NCBI GenBank assembly: GCA_013151965.1
Contig: JAADHF010000131.1
Coordinates: 1-64,000 of the forward strand
Length of the DNA: 64,000 bases
Direction of reading: 5' to 3'
From: Spirochaetota bacterium
GTDB taxonomy: Bacteria; Spirochaetota; Spirochaetia; SZUA-6
The notes beneath the pieces are model-generated. The model ran no database searches. It was not told where the DNA came from and was given only the letters and a program-made list of their open reading frames with translations. This document shows, piece by piece, positions 34,333 through 43,418 of the stretch. Positions within the stretch are counted from its first letter, which is position 1. Each line of letters begins with the position of its first letter. Position numbers and translations under genes: made by a program.

Positions 34333-35547
34333 ATGTATAACCGGTCGGAACTCTACAATGTACGCTTTATAGAAATGAAAAATGAATACGATATTAACGA
34401 TCAGCTGAACTCCATAGGGGTCGATCCGGAAAATGTCGGTAATCTTATCGATAAATTTCGTTTCTATTCGATGAAAGTAGAAAACGTAGATACAAGAGGC
34501 GCCAACCTGGTAGAACAGTGTATAAATCAGCTTGGCGGAGTTGTTGCAATGAACAGTGAAGCAAAGGCTTTTACCGTTCGTTTTACAGATCTGCTTTTAA
34601 GCGGAAGCAGGCATATGTTCTCGCTTCTTGTTATCCGGTTAAAGAAAGAACCCTTCGGATTGGATGAGCTGGCGGGAGAAATAAAAAAATGTATCGAATC
34701 CGATAACGGGGTCATGATGTGGAACGGCCGGGTGCTCGATTTCCATAAAAAGACATATGTGATGGGAATACTTAACAGCACTCCCGATTCGTTTTTTGAC
34801 GAGAGCAGGATTGCTTCGGTGCATGAAGCGGTAGAGCGGGCAGAGAAGATGATTAAGGCCGGTGTGGATATTATTGATATCGGGGGTGAATCATCGAGGC
34901 CCGGTTCGGATTCTGTTTCGGAGGAGGAGGAGATAAGGCGGGTTATTCCTGTTGTGCAGGCAATACGGGAAAAGTCCGATATTATAATCTCGGTAGATAC
35001 GAGAAAGAAAAATGTGGCTGAAAGAGCCCTCGATTCGGGTGCGGATATTATTAACGATATCTCCGGTCTGCAGAATAACATGGAAATGGCAAAATTGATT
35101 GCGAAGAGAAAAACGCCCGTTATTTTGATGCATATACGAGGTATCCCGAAAAATATGCAGAAGAACCCCTACTATAAGAATACGGTAAGTGAGATTTTAA
35201 GAGAACTGCAGTCATCGATTTCCAAGGCCATGGGAGCGGGAATCTCTCATGATAAAATAATAATAGACCCCGGAATAGGTTTCGGTAAGCGGGTGGAGGA
35301 TAATCTGAAAATAATCAGGGAACTCCAGTCTTTTAAAAGTCTCAATTTTCCCGTATTAATAGGGTTGTCAAGAAAATCATTTATCGGCCAGATTCTGGAT
35401 AAGCCGGTAGAGAAAAGGTTAATCGGAACAATAGTGGCAAATACCGTGGCAATACTGAACGGTGCTAATATCATACGTGTACATGATGTGGATCAGACCG
35501 TCGAGATGGTAAAAATTATTGAATCCATACGGAATATAGAATTATAG
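34333..35547 (+). CDS. folP: Dihydropteroate synthase with N-terminal extension
   Basis: 404 residues. The catalytic TIM barrel (about 138-404) has MGILNSTPDSFFDES, DIGGESSRPGSDSVSEEEEIRRV, SVDTRK, NDISG and DPGIGFGKRVEDNL. It joins p-aminobenzoate to 6-hydroxymethyl-dihydropterin pyrophosphate for folate. An extra N-terminal domain of about 135 residues (a small alpha/beta module) is not part of the E. coli enzyme but occurs in some anaerobes. AGGA lies 6 bases before the ATG. It is followed after 15 bases by cdaA. Confidence 0.94.
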   Translation: MYNRSELYNVRFIEMKNEYDINDQLNSIGVDPENVGNLIDKFRFYSMKVENVDTRGANLVEQCINQLGGVVAMNSEAKAFTVRFTDLLLSGSRHMFSLLVIRLKKEPFGLDELAGEIKKCIESDNGVMMWNGRVLDFHKKTYVMGILNSTPDSFFDESRIASVHEAVERAEKMIKAGVDIIDIGGESSRPGSDSVSEEEEIRRVIPVVQAIREKSDIIISVDTRKKNVAERALDSGADIINDISGLQNNMEMAKLIAKRKTPVILMHIRGIPKNMQKNPYYKNTVSEILRELQSSISKAMGAGISHDKIIIDPGIGFGKRVEDNLKIIRELQSFKSLNFPVLIGLSRKSFIGQILDKPVEKRLIGTIVANTVAILNGANIIRVHDVDQTVEMVKIIESIRNIEL

Positions 35548-35562
35548 TTTGGAGAGTATCAA

Positions 35563-36357
35563 TTGGATTGGCTATCTAAGTCCTGGCTCTTCCGTGAAAT
35601 AATAAGACCTCTTTTAGATGTTTCCCTCCTCGCATTTATTATATACAGGAGTTATCAGATACTTGTAAAGACAAGGGCTGTACAGCTCATAAAGGGAGCC
35701 TCCTTTATGGTTCTGGTCTATGTATTGGCTTTTTTCCTTAAATTGAATACACTCCTATGGATTTTAAATTTACTTGTTCCCGGACTTGTTATCGGTATTG
35801 CTATTATATTTCAGCCGGAGCTCAGAAAAATATTTACACAGATAGGGCAGGGAGAGTGGTTTAAGTTATCACAGAGAAGGGTAAAGATTAATGTCGAATC
35901 CATAGTAAATTCCGCAGAGGTTATGTCGGAGAGAAAATGGGGATGTTTAATAGTACTTGCAAGGAATGTCGGTTTAAAAAACATAATAGAGAGCGGGACC
36001 ATACTTAATGCGGAACTTTCATCCAGTCTTCTCCTGACAATATTCAGTGAGAATGCCGCCCTTCATGACGGAGCTGTTGTTATTCGTGATGGAAAAGTTG
36101 CTGCAGCCGGATGTTTTTTACCTCTCTCCGATCAGGCGGATATAAGACGGGCTTTCGGAACAAGACATAGGGCTGCGCTTGGCCTGGCGGAAGAAACGGA
36201 TGCCGTTATTATTATTGTATCCGAAGAAACAGGTGCAATGTCTCTGGCTTTTAATGCAAATCTAATCTATGATCTTCCGGCTGCCGAGATTACGCGCCGG
36301 CTGCATATACTGCTTGAATACCGGGAAGAGGAAGAAGAGTTGGAAATTGAAAAGTAG
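35563..36357 (+). CDS. cdaA: Diadenylate cyclase CdaA
   Basis: 264 residues from a TTG start with GGAGAG upstream. Three N-terminal membrane helices (about 12-95) precede a DAC (DisA_N) domain. The catalytic motifs are ALHDGAVVI with DGA near residue 169 and FGTRHRAALG with RHR near 202. It makes cyclic di-AMP from two ATP at the membrane, controlling potassium and osmotic balance in other bacteria. The order cdaA-cdaR-acpS mirrors the usual cdaA-cdaR-glmM arrangement, but glmM is not present here. Confidence 0.96.
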   Translation: MDWLSKSWLFREIIRPLLDVSLLAFIIYRSYQILVKTRAVQLIKGASFMVLVYVLAFFLKLNTLLWILNLLVPGLVIGIAIIFQPELRKIFTQIGQGEWFKLSQRRVKINVESIVNSAEVMSERKWGCLIVLARNVGLKNIIESGTILNAELSSSLLLTIFSENAALHDGAVVIRDGKVAAAGCFLPLSDQADIRRAFGTRHRAALGLAEETDAVIIIVSEETGAMSLAFNANLIYDLPAAEITRRLHILLEYREEEEELEIEK

Positions 36358-37339
36358 AGGGTTTTTTTACAATCTGTTTTCTAACTGGCCGGCAAAAGTA
36401 CTGTCGCTTGCCGCTGCCGTTATTATCTTTCTTTTTTATCGGATGAATACCATGGATGAACGTTTTTTCGGTATTCCCCTTCATGTCGAACTTCCGTCCG
36501 GTTTTGCCGTTTCGGCGGACTATCCGAAAAGTGTGCGGGTAACCTTGAGAGGGGAAGGGAAAAAAATCTATCCTATCCTTGAAGAGGATATAGTTGCATA
36601 TGCGGATTTAAGAAAGCATAAAAGTGAAGGACTGTATAAGATACCGGTAAGGATTACAAAAAAAGGCACGGCGGCAGGAGTCGAATCGCTGGAAATAAAA
36701 GTGGAGCCTGAGGAAATTAAATTCACCCTGGAGAAGATAATTCAAAAAAGGGTAAAGGTTGTCCCGATCTTACGCGGCGTCCCGGCTCATGGGTATGAAC
36801 TTACACAGTTTACCGTAAGGCCGTCGATGATAATGGTTCAGGGACCGAGAACACACATAGAATCTATAAAACAGATTTCCACCTCAGAGATCAGCCTTAC
36901 CGGCAGGATAAAGGATTTTACTTCGATTATCAGGCTGAAGAGTAGTGATCCGTATGTACATTTTGTGGATGAAGATCGTGTTGAATTCCATGCCTCGATT
37001 GAAAAAGCAGTAATACTGAAAACATTTGCCGATGTTGATATTATCAGTATCGATTTACAGTCAGGTCTTACTCTTGCTAAAAATCTCCCCAAGGGCTCCA
37101 TTAAGGTGCAGGGTCCTCAGCTTCTCATAGAATCGTTAAAACCGGGACAGTTCGGATTAACCGTCGACTGCTCGGAGGTAAGGGAAGCCGGAAGCACGAC
37201 TTTGGCGGTTAAGCCCGAGGTGCCCGACGGTGTGATTGTTCTTTCGTACGAACCTGAAAGTGTGGTTCTGGATTTTGTCAGAGTAAATAATGTAAATGCG
37301 GCGGATGAAATAAACAGAGGAGGAATTAAACGGCAATGA
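36347..37339 (+). CDS. cdaR: CdaR-like YbbR-domain protein
   Basis: About 330 residues from a TTG at 36347, overlapping cdaA by 11 bases. One N-terminal membrane helix (WPAKVLSLAAAVIIFLFY) is followed by repeated YbbR domains of about 80-90 residues on the outer side, for example ADYPKSVRVTLRGEGKKIY, then FTVRPSMIMVQGPRTHIESI and LAKNLPKGSIKVQGPQLLIE. CdaR binds and modulates CdaA, so it should tune c-di-AMP synthesis. The start is uncertain because no clear ribosome-binding site is seen. Confidence 0.88.
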   Translation: MKSRGFFYNLFSNWPAKVLSLAAAVIIFLFYRMNTMDERFFGIPLHVELPSGFAVSADYPKSVRVTLRGEGKKIYPILEEDIVAYADLRKHKSEGLYKIPVRITKKGTAAGVESLEIKVEPEEIKFTLEKIIQKRVKVVPILRGVPAHGYELTQFTVRPSMIMVQGPRTHIESIKQISTSEISLTGRIKDFTSIIRLKSSDPYVHFVDEDRVEFHASIEKAVILKTFADVDIISIDLQSGLTLAKNLPKGSIKVQGPQLLIESLKPGQFGLTVDCSEVREAGSTTLAVKPEVPDGVIVLSYEPESVVLDFVRVNNVNAADEINRGGIKRQ

Positions 37340-37707
37340 TTTTAGGTATAGGGCTGGATGTTGTCAGTGTAGCAAGACTGCGAAGATGGAAGGATTATCC
37401 CGGATTGTTTAAAAGGTTTTTTAATCCCGAGGAGCTGAAGGTAGCATTGCCGCGCGGAAAAGCGGGTATACTCTCTCTGGCAGCACGTTTTGCAGCCAAA
37501 GAAGCTTTCGGAAAGGCACTCGGCGGCGGAATATGGGGATTTTCTTTAAAAGAAATTGCCGTGATGAATGATCCGTACGGTAAACCCTATATGGTTCTGT
37601 CGGGGAATGCGGAAAAAGCTTTTAAAGCGTCCGGTGCTTCCAAAATATTTGTATCATTAACCCATGAACATGATAATGCACTTGCTGTGGTTATTATAGA
37701 GAGGTAA
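37336..37707 (+). CDS. acpS: Holo-[acyl-carrier-protein] synthase
   Basis: 123 residues. It transfers 4'-phosphopantetheine from CoA to acyl carrier protein. GIGLDVVSVARL at the N-terminus supplies the metal-binding Asp; ARFAAKEAFGKALG is the second catalytic motif with Glu and Lys. SLTHEHDNALAVVI ends the protein. It overlaps cdaR by 4 bases. Confidence 0.96.
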   Translation: MILGIGLDVVSVARLRRWKDYPGLFKRFFNPEELKVALPRGKAGILSLAARFAAKEAFGKALGGGIWGFSLKEIAVMNDPYGKPYMVLSGNAEKAFKASGASKIFVSLTHEHDNALAVVIIER

Positions 37708-37709
37708 AT

Positions 37710-38570
37710 ATGCCCAATGTGCAAAGAATAACGTACTTTTCCAAAGAACCGTTAATCTGTCCTGTCTGCGGATCGAAGTTCTTCAGGGAGGACCTTCTCT
37801 CCGGACGGGGACGGCTTATTGCCGGGGAATTGACGGATGAGCTTAAAAGAATGTATGAGCCGACACAGAAGTACGGAGAACTGTATCCTATTGTATATTC
37901 TGTAAGCGTATGTCCTGTCTGCTACTATTCGGCTTATCCTCAGGATTTTTTAAGCATAGACGAAAAGATTAAAGAACAGCTGTTAAACGAAAAAGATAAG
38001 AGGCGTGAGTCCATTGTTCTGGTATTCGATGAGGTTAATTTTGAGGAGCCGCGTACCTTAATAGAAGGAGCTGTTTCTTATCTCCTGGCAATTATGTGCT
38101 ATGACAGTTTTACGTCATTATTCTGCCCTGCATTTAAACAGGCATTATCTTCGTTAAGGTGTGCATGGCTTTTTAGCAGCCTTCATTCCCACTATCCGGG
38201 CGGACATTATGATTACCTTGCAAAATTACTGTACAGGAAAGCCCACTTTTTTTATTCGCTTGCAGTGGAAAAAGACCAGAGCGGGGAAGAAAATCTGTTC
38301 GGAATTAAAAATTTCGGACCTGATACGGATAATAACTACGGATATGACGGTTTTCTCTACATAACGGCACTTCTGCAGTACAAATATGGTCAGCGGTCGG
38401 ATATTGCAAGACGCATCACTTCTCTCGAAGAATCCAAGAGGCTTCTTTCGAAGATATTCGGTACGGGAAAGGCTTCCAGGGATAAACCTTCACCGATGCT
38501 GGAAAAGGCTAAGGTAATATTCGAAAGGATTAAAGAAGATATAAAAGATTTAAAGGAGAAATCCGCCTGA
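37710..38570 (+). CDS. DUF2225-family protein
   Basis: 286 residues. Two CPVC motifs (LICPVCGSKFF near residue 16 and SVCPVCYYSAYP near 70) form a probable zinc site, followed by a helical, TPR-like region. The family is known from spirochaetes and some Firmicutes and Cyanobacteria, without a defined function. It lies between acpS (2 bases before) and truA (2 bases after), so it belongs to the operon. Confidence 0.88.
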   Translation: MPNVQRITYFSKEPLICPVCGSKFFREDLLSGRGRLIAGELTDELKRMYEPTQKYGELYPIVYSVSVCPVCYYSAYPQDFLSIDEKIKEQLLNEKDKRRESIVLVFDEVNFEEPRTLIEGAVSYLLAIMCYDSFTSLFCPAFKQALSSLRCAWLFSSLHSHYPGGHYDYLAKLLYRKAHFFYSLAVEKDQSGEENLFGIKNFGPDTDNNYGYDGFLYITALLQYKYGQRSDIARRITSLEESKRLLSKIFGTGKASRDKPSPMLEKAKVIFERIKEDIKDLKEKSA

Positions 38571-38572
38571 TT

Positions 38573-39334
38573 ATGGCAGAGAGAAATATAAAACTTCTTG
38601 TGGCTTATGACGGGACGAAATTTGCGGGATGGCAGATCCAGAAAAATCAGCGGTCGGTACAGGGAGTACTGGAAGAAAGTCTTGCAAGGATACATGGACA
38701 CGGGGTAAGTATCAGGGGTGCCGGGAGAACGGATTCGGGTGTTCATGCCTCCGGACAGACTGCAAATTTTTATACGGATATAAATTCCATTGCAGCGGAG
38801 AAATTTGCGTATGCGATTAATTCGCATCTCCCCGAAGATGTAAGGGTTATTGCAGGCGAGGAAGTCGATGCCTCTTTCGATGCCAGACATTCTGCCATGG
38901 CGCGTGTATACCGGTACTATATATATGTTTCTCCGATCGGTCTTCCTCATTACCGTCATTTTTGTTTTAAGATACGAAGAAGACCCGATATTATAAGGCT
39001 GAATGAACTGGCCTCCGTACTTGTCGGAGAACAGGACTTTACGACGTTTACGGCTGCCGGAGATAAGAGTAAAAGCCGGATTAGAAATGTCTATAATTCC
39101 GTATTCTATGTTAAAGGCGATTTTCTGATTTATCAGATAACCGCAAATGCTTTTCTGTGGAAGATGATTCGTTCAATTGTGGGTACTCTGCTTGAGTGCG
39201 AGAAAAACGGCATAAAAAAAAAGGACTTTCTGGCTATTCTGGAAAACAGGGACCGTAACCGTGCAGGAACTACCGCTCCGGCACGGGGACTTTTTTTAGA
39301 GAGGGTTATATATTCTGATGAAGAACTATACTAA
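38573..39334 (+). CDS. truA: tRNA pseudouridine(38-40) synthase
   Basis: 253 residues. It isomerises uridines at positions 38-40 of the anticodon stem. YDGTKFAGWQIQKNQRSVQG near the start, the catalytic aspartate in GAGRTDSGVHASGQ (near residue 57), FDARHSAMARVYRY and NAFLWKMIRSIVGTLL are hallmarks. It overlaps the uracil-DNA glycosylase gene by 17 bases. Confidence 0.96.
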   Translation: MAERNIKLLVAYDGTKFAGWQIQKNQRSVQGVLEESLARIHGHGVSIRGAGRTDSGVHASGQTANFYTDINSIAAEKFAYAINSHLPEDVRVIAGEEVDASFDARHSAMARVYRYYIYVSPIGLPHYRHFCFKIRRRPDIIRLNELASVLVGEQDFTTFTAAGDKSKSRIRNVYNSVFYVKGDFLIYQITANAFLWKMIRSIVGTLLECEKNGIKKKDFLAILENRDRNRAGTTAPARGLFLERVIYSDEELY

Positions 39335-39992
39335 GAAATTCTGGGATATTCTGAATTTGATAGAGGATTATGAGAAGTACGGTTTCGAAGATACCCATTC
39401 CGAAGTATCCTTTTCAGAAGGGACAGCCGACTCGAAGGATGAAATGCTTAAAAGTGTAAGGGAAAAAGTAAAGGCATGCCGCCTCTGCGGTTTATCCGGA
39501 TTAAGGACAAATTCTGTACCCGGAGAAGGGGCTGTAAATCCTCTTGTTATGGTTATCGGTGAAGGTCCGGGCGCGGAAGAAGACAAAACCGGCCGGCCGT
39601 TTGTAGGCAGAGCAGGCAGATATCTGGATAAATGGCTTGATGCAGTAGGCTTATCGCGTGAAAAGAACTGTTTTATCGGAAATATCGTAAAATGCCGTCC
39701 GCCTAATAACAGGGACCCGAAACCGGAAGAATCTTTTACCTGCTTCCCCTATCTGGAAAAACAGATAGAGATTCTGAAGCCTGAGGTTATTCTGACTGTC
39801 GGGCGTATAGCTTCGCAGATTATGACAGGCAGATCGATCGGAATCGGAGCTTTAAGGGGGAAACTGTACCATTATAAGGATATTCCTCTTGTTACTACCT
39901 ATCATCCGAGCGGTGTATTAAGAAATCCTTCTCTGCGTCCCCGTGTGTGGGATGATCTTAAGCTTCTAAAGACTGTGATTAATAATGGATAA
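39318..39992 (+). CDS. Type-4 uracil-DNA glycosylase (iron-sulfur)
   Basis: 224 residues. It removes uracil from DNA. The glycosylase domain starts near residue 50 with the first two cluster cysteines in KACRLCGLSGLR, then GEGPGAEEDKTGRPFVGRAG, NIVKCRPPNNRDP and SFTCFPYL supplying the remaining Cys of the 4Fe-4S cluster, and YHPSGVLRNP near the end. The first 45 residues are an acidic extension. It overlaps priA by 8 bases, in a repair/replication stretch. Confidence 0.94.
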   Translation: MKNYTKKFWDILNLIEDYEKYGFEDTHSEVSFSEGTADSKDEMLKSVREKVKACRLCGLSGLRTNSVPGEGAVNPLVMVIGEGPGAEEDKTGRPFVGRAGRYLDKWLDAVGLSREKNCFIGNIVKCRPPNNRDPKPEESFTCFPYLEKQIEILKPEVILTVGRIASQIMTGRSIGIGALRGKLYHYKDIPLVTTYHPSGVLRNPSLRPRVWDDLKLLKTVINNG

Positions 39993-41934
39993 GTATCCCG
40001 AAGTAGTTTTTAATCTGCCTGTTGACAAAGCTTTTTTTTACCGGATAGATAAAAAGCTTAAACTAGAAACAGGCATGCGTGTAATGGTGCCCTTCGGGAG
40101 CAGGAGGATGACAGGCTATGTACTGGCGGTACATGATGAACCGCCGGTATCTGTCCCTTATCTTAAAGAGGTGCAGAGGGTTGTAGATTCGGAGCCGTTG
40201 TTTAATAAGATCACTCTTGAGCTTGCACAATGGGTTTCCGGTATGTATCTCTGCAGCCTGGGGGAAGCTCTCTCCACGATGCTGCCCGGAGGCAGAAGAG
40301 AGGCTGATGCCGATTATTATTCTTCTGAAAAAATAGAAATAAAGAGTTTTTCTCTGGACTCTCAACAGAAGAATGCAATAGAAAAGATTCTAAAAAAGGA
40401 CAGCAGATTTTATTACCTGCACGGAGTCACGGGCTCGGGGAAGACCGAAGTCTTCTTAAGGGTAACCGAAAAAATGGTCGAAAACGGGAGAGGAGTTATA
40501 TACCTTGTTCCCGAAATTTCGCTTACGCATCAGGTCATAGAGTTGTTTTCTCAAGAATTCAGCGGAAATATTTCTGTGCTTCATTCGGGATTATCTCCTT
40601 CTCAGCGGCTGAAAGAATGGATGAAACTGATTAGGGGAGAAACGATTATTGCAATTGGAGCCAGAAGTGCTGTTTTCGCGCCTGTTAAAAACCTCGGAGC
40701 CGTCATTATCGATGAGGAACATGAAGGTACGTATAAATCCAATTCTACACCCCGGTATCATGCACGGCAGATTGCCATGCACAGAAGCAGGGAGGAAAAT
40801 GCCGTTCTGCTTATGGGCAGCGCCACTCCTTCAGTGGAAGCTTATCATTATATGAAGAACGGAATTATTACAGAGCTAAGCCTGCCGAGGAGGCTGAGCG
40901 GAGGCAGAATGCCCGGCATCGAAATTGTTGACATGCGGAAGGAGCAGTCTCTGCTGTCCGGCCGCCTTGTCGAAGCTGTCCGTAATACGGTAAACAAAGG
41001 GAAACAGGTAATCCTCTTTTTAAACAGGAGGGGGTTTGCATACTACTTTCATTGCAGGTCATGCGGTTATGAGATGAAATGCAGAAACTGTTCCGTGCCC
41101 ATGACATACCATAAATCGAAAAATCTTATGGTCTGCCACTATTGCGGGTATAAGACAAAACCCATTATGCAATGTCCGGCGTGTCGTTCCCTCGATGTGG
41201 GATATTCCGGTTTCGGTACGGAAAGGGTCGAGGAGGAGATAAGTTCCATCTTTCCGGAATACAGAATGGAAAGAGTCGATACGGATTCGGTAAGAAAGAA
41301 AAAAAGGTTAAAGGAAATATTATCAAATTTCAGAAAAGGAGAAACGGATATCCTGTTAGGGACTCAGATGGTAGCGAAGGGATTAAATTTTCCGGGAGTT
41401 AAACTTGTCGGAATAGTTCTCGCCGATACAGATTTGCAGTTGCCGGATTTTCGTTCGCAGGAGAAAACTTTCCAGTTGATTACGCAGGTTGCAGGCAGAG
41501 CAGGAAGAATTGTTCCCGACGGTCATGTGATAATTCAGACGTATAAACCGGATAACGATGTAATAAGGCTGGCGGCGGCAGGTGAACAGGATAATTTTTA
41601 TGGTTTCGAGATAAAGCAGAGGGCAGAGCTTAAATTTCCTCCCTTTTACAGATTGATACGGCTTGTGTTCCGGGGAAAAAAGAAAGATTCCGCCGAATCG
41701 GCTGCGGAGAGTTTCCGGCATAAGGCAGAGGATTATTTATCGGAGGGCATGGAAGTTCTCGGTCCTGTGGAATGTCCTCTGGCTGTGATTGCCCACAATC
41801 ACAGGTATCAGCTGCTTTTCCGGTCTGCGGATTTCTCGTTACTGCACGGTGTTATACGGGAATCACTAAATGATTTTTCCATTACTTCCGGTATTTATGT
41901 GGAGATCGATGTGGATCCTGTGTCATTGCTTTAA
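39985..41934 (+). CDS. priA: Primosomal protein N' (replication restart helicase)
   Basis: 649 residues. It remodels stalled forks and reloads the replicative helicase. The N-terminal DNA-binding domain is shorter than in E. coli. Helicase motifs: GVTGSGKTEVF (Walker A), DEEHEGTYKS (DEEH box), GSATPSVEAY. The zinc-binding cysteines (HCRSCGYEMKCRNCSVPM and CHYCGYKTKPIMQCPACRS) are present. QVAGRAGR is motif VI. Confidence 0.96.
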   Translation: MDKYPEVVFNLPVDKAFFYRIDKKLKLETGMRVMVPFGSRRMTGYVLAVHDEPPVSVPYLKEVQRVVDSEPLFNKITLELAQWVSGMYLCSLGEALSTMLPGGRREADADYYSSEKIEIKSFSLDSQQKNAIEKILKKDSRFYYLHGVTGSGKTEVFLRVTEKMVENGRGVIYLVPEISLTHQVIELFSQEFSGNISVLHSGLSPSQRLKEWMKLIRGETIIAIGARSAVFAPVKNLGAVIIDEEHEGTYKSNSTPRYHARQIAMHRSREENAVLLMGSATPSVEAYHYMKNGIITELSLPRRLSGGRMPGIEIVDMRKEQSLLSGRLVEAVRNTVNKGKQVILFLNRRGFAYYFHCRSCGYEMKCRNCSVPMTYHKSKNLMVCHYCGYKTKPIMQCPACRSLDVGYSGFGTERVEEEISSIFPEYRMERVDTDSVRKKKRLKEILSNFRKGETDILLGTQMVAKGLNFPGVKLVGIVLADTDLQLPDFRSQEKTFQLITQVAGRAGRIVPDGHVIIQTYKPDNDVIRLAAAGEQDNFYGFEIKQRAELKFPPFYRLIRLVFRGKKKDSAESAAESFRHKAEDYLSEGMEVLGPVECPLAVIAHNHRYQLLFRSADFSLLHGVIRESLNDFSITSGIYVEIDVDPVSLL

Positions 41935-41943
41935 TCTGTATTA

Positions 41944-41972
41944 TTGACAATCCTTCCGCTATTTCTTATTTT
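41944..41972 (+). promoter_or_regulatory. Internal promoter before def
   Basis: TTGACA (41944-41949), 17-base spacer, TATTTT (41967-41972), in the 55-base gap between priA and def. It could let def, fmt and the PASTA gene be transcribed separately. Confidence 0.5.
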
Positions 41973-41989
41973 AACGTAGGGAAATTACT

Positions 41990-42478
41990 ATGTATAAGAT
42001 TGTTACTTTAGGCGAACCGGTTCTTAATAAAAATTCTATCATGATCCCCGAAATAGATGATGAAATAAAGCATTTTATAGAGGGGATGTTCGAGACTATG
42101 TACGAAAGAAAGGGGATAGGTCTTGCGGCTGTACAGATCGGCAGACCCATACGGGTTTTTATTTCCCATTCTCCTAAAGATATGCCGCGGGTATTTATTA
42201 ACCCGGAGATTATAGAGACTGCAGTAGAAGAAGATATCTACGAGGAGGGCTGTTTGAGTATACCCGGAATTAATGCTGATATCACACGCCCTTACGCCGT
42301 TAAAATACAGGCATGGAATGAAAGCGGCAGACCCTTTACCCTGGATGCCGACGGGCTTCTGGCAAGGGTTATCCAGCACGAATATGACCATTTAAACGGA
42401 ATTCTTTTTATAGACAGGTTAAAAGGAAAAAAGAAAGAAAGACTTTTAAAAAACTATACAAGGAAAGCCGGGGCTTAA
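41990..42478 (+). CDS. def: Peptide deformylase
   Basis: 162 residues. It removes the formyl group from the N-terminal Met of new proteins. The three conserved motifs are present: GIGLAAVQIG, EEGCLSIPG with the metal-binding Cys, and QHEYDHLNGILF with the HExxH-type zinc/iron site. Its stop overlaps the fmt start by one base, the usual def-fmt pairing. Confidence 0.97.
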   Translation: MYKIVTLGEPVLNKNSIMIPEIDDEIKHFIEGMFETMYERKGIGLAAVQIGRPIRVFISHSPKDMPRVFINPEIIETAVEEDIYEEGCLSIPGINADITRPYAVKIQAWNESGRPFTLDADGLLARVIQHEYDHLNGILFIDRLKGKKKERLLKNYTRKAGA

Positions 42479-43416
42479 TGAGAATTCTCTTTGCAGGTAC
42501 ACCTTCTTTCGCTGTAACCCCTCTGGAAAGAATAAACGGGAAACACAGGATATGCGGAGTTCTGACAGCCCCTGATATGCCTGTCGGCAGAAAGCATCGT
42601 CTTAAGCCTACGCCCGTTAAAGTAAAAGCGGAAGAGTTAAAATTGAATGTTCTGCAGCCTGACAGACTCGATAAAAATGCGGAACTGATGATTGCAGATT
42701 TAAAACCTGAAATCCTTGTCGTTGCGGCATACGGGAAGATTTTTAAGGAATCCTTTCTGCAGATTTTTCCGAAAGGAGGCATCAATCTCCATCCTTCCCT
42801 TCTTCCGAAGTACAGGGGGCCATCCCCGATTCCCGCTGCAATACTCGGCGGTGACTCCGAGACAGGCGTAACAGTACAGAAACTGAGTTTAAAAGTTGAC
42901 AGCGGAGAGATTCTCGGGCAGACTGTATATAAGCTTAACGGAAGGGAAACTACTTTTTTACTTACATCCGTGCTGTCCGGTCTGGGAAGCGGTCTGCTCA
43001 TAGACGTTCTTGATAGTATGGAGAGGGGTACTATACGGCCGGAAGCTCAGGATGAAAGTAAAGCAACTTACTGTAAAAAGATCAGAAAACAGGATGGTTT
43101 TATACATTGGGAAAAGAGTGCGGTTGATATAGACAGAATGGTACGTGCGTATAATCCGTGGCCCGGAGGGAACACCTCTATGGAACGAAAAGGACTTACA
43201 ATAAAAAGCGGATGTATTCATCCGTCGGAAGTAGAAAGAATCGATGAACTTCCCGGAAAAGTACTGGCAGCCGATAAAAAATATGGTTTTCTTGTCAATA
43301 CCGGCAGGGGAGTTTATTGTATACAGGAAGTGCAGCCGGAGTATCGGAAGGCAATGCTCTGGAAAGAATTTTTAAACGGACACCCTGAGATAATAGGTGC
43401 TGTGCTTGGAGGATAG
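42478..43416 (+). CDS. fmt: Methionyl-tRNA formyltransferase
   Basis: 312 residues. It formylates initiator Met-tRNA. FAGTPSFAVTPLERI at the N-terminus, the catalytic segment INLHPSLLPKYRGPSPIPAA with Asn and His, and the later DSGEIL are visible. The C-terminal OB-like tRNA-binding domain is complete. Confidence 0.97.
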   Translation: MRILFAGTPSFAVTPLERINGKHRICGVLTAPDMPVGRKHRLKPTPVKVKAEELKLNVLQPDRLDKNAELMIADLKPEILVVAAYGKIFKESFLQIFPKGGINLHPSLLPKYRGPSPIPAAILGGDSETGVTVQKLSLKVDSGEILGQTVYKLNGRETTFLLTSVLSGLGSGLLIDVLDSMERGTIRPEAQDESKATYCKKIRKQDGFIHWEKSAVDIDRMVRAYNPWPGGNTSMERKGLTIKSGCIHPSEVERIDELPGKVLAADKKYGFLVNTGRGVYCIQEVQPEYRKAMLWKEFLNGHPEIIGAVLGG

Positions 43417-43418
43417 AA

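Noticed and set aside
34285-34333. Leaderless start for folP
   Set aside because: The TTGACA at 34285 has no good -10 close to the ATG, and an AGGA ribosome-binding site is correctly spaced.
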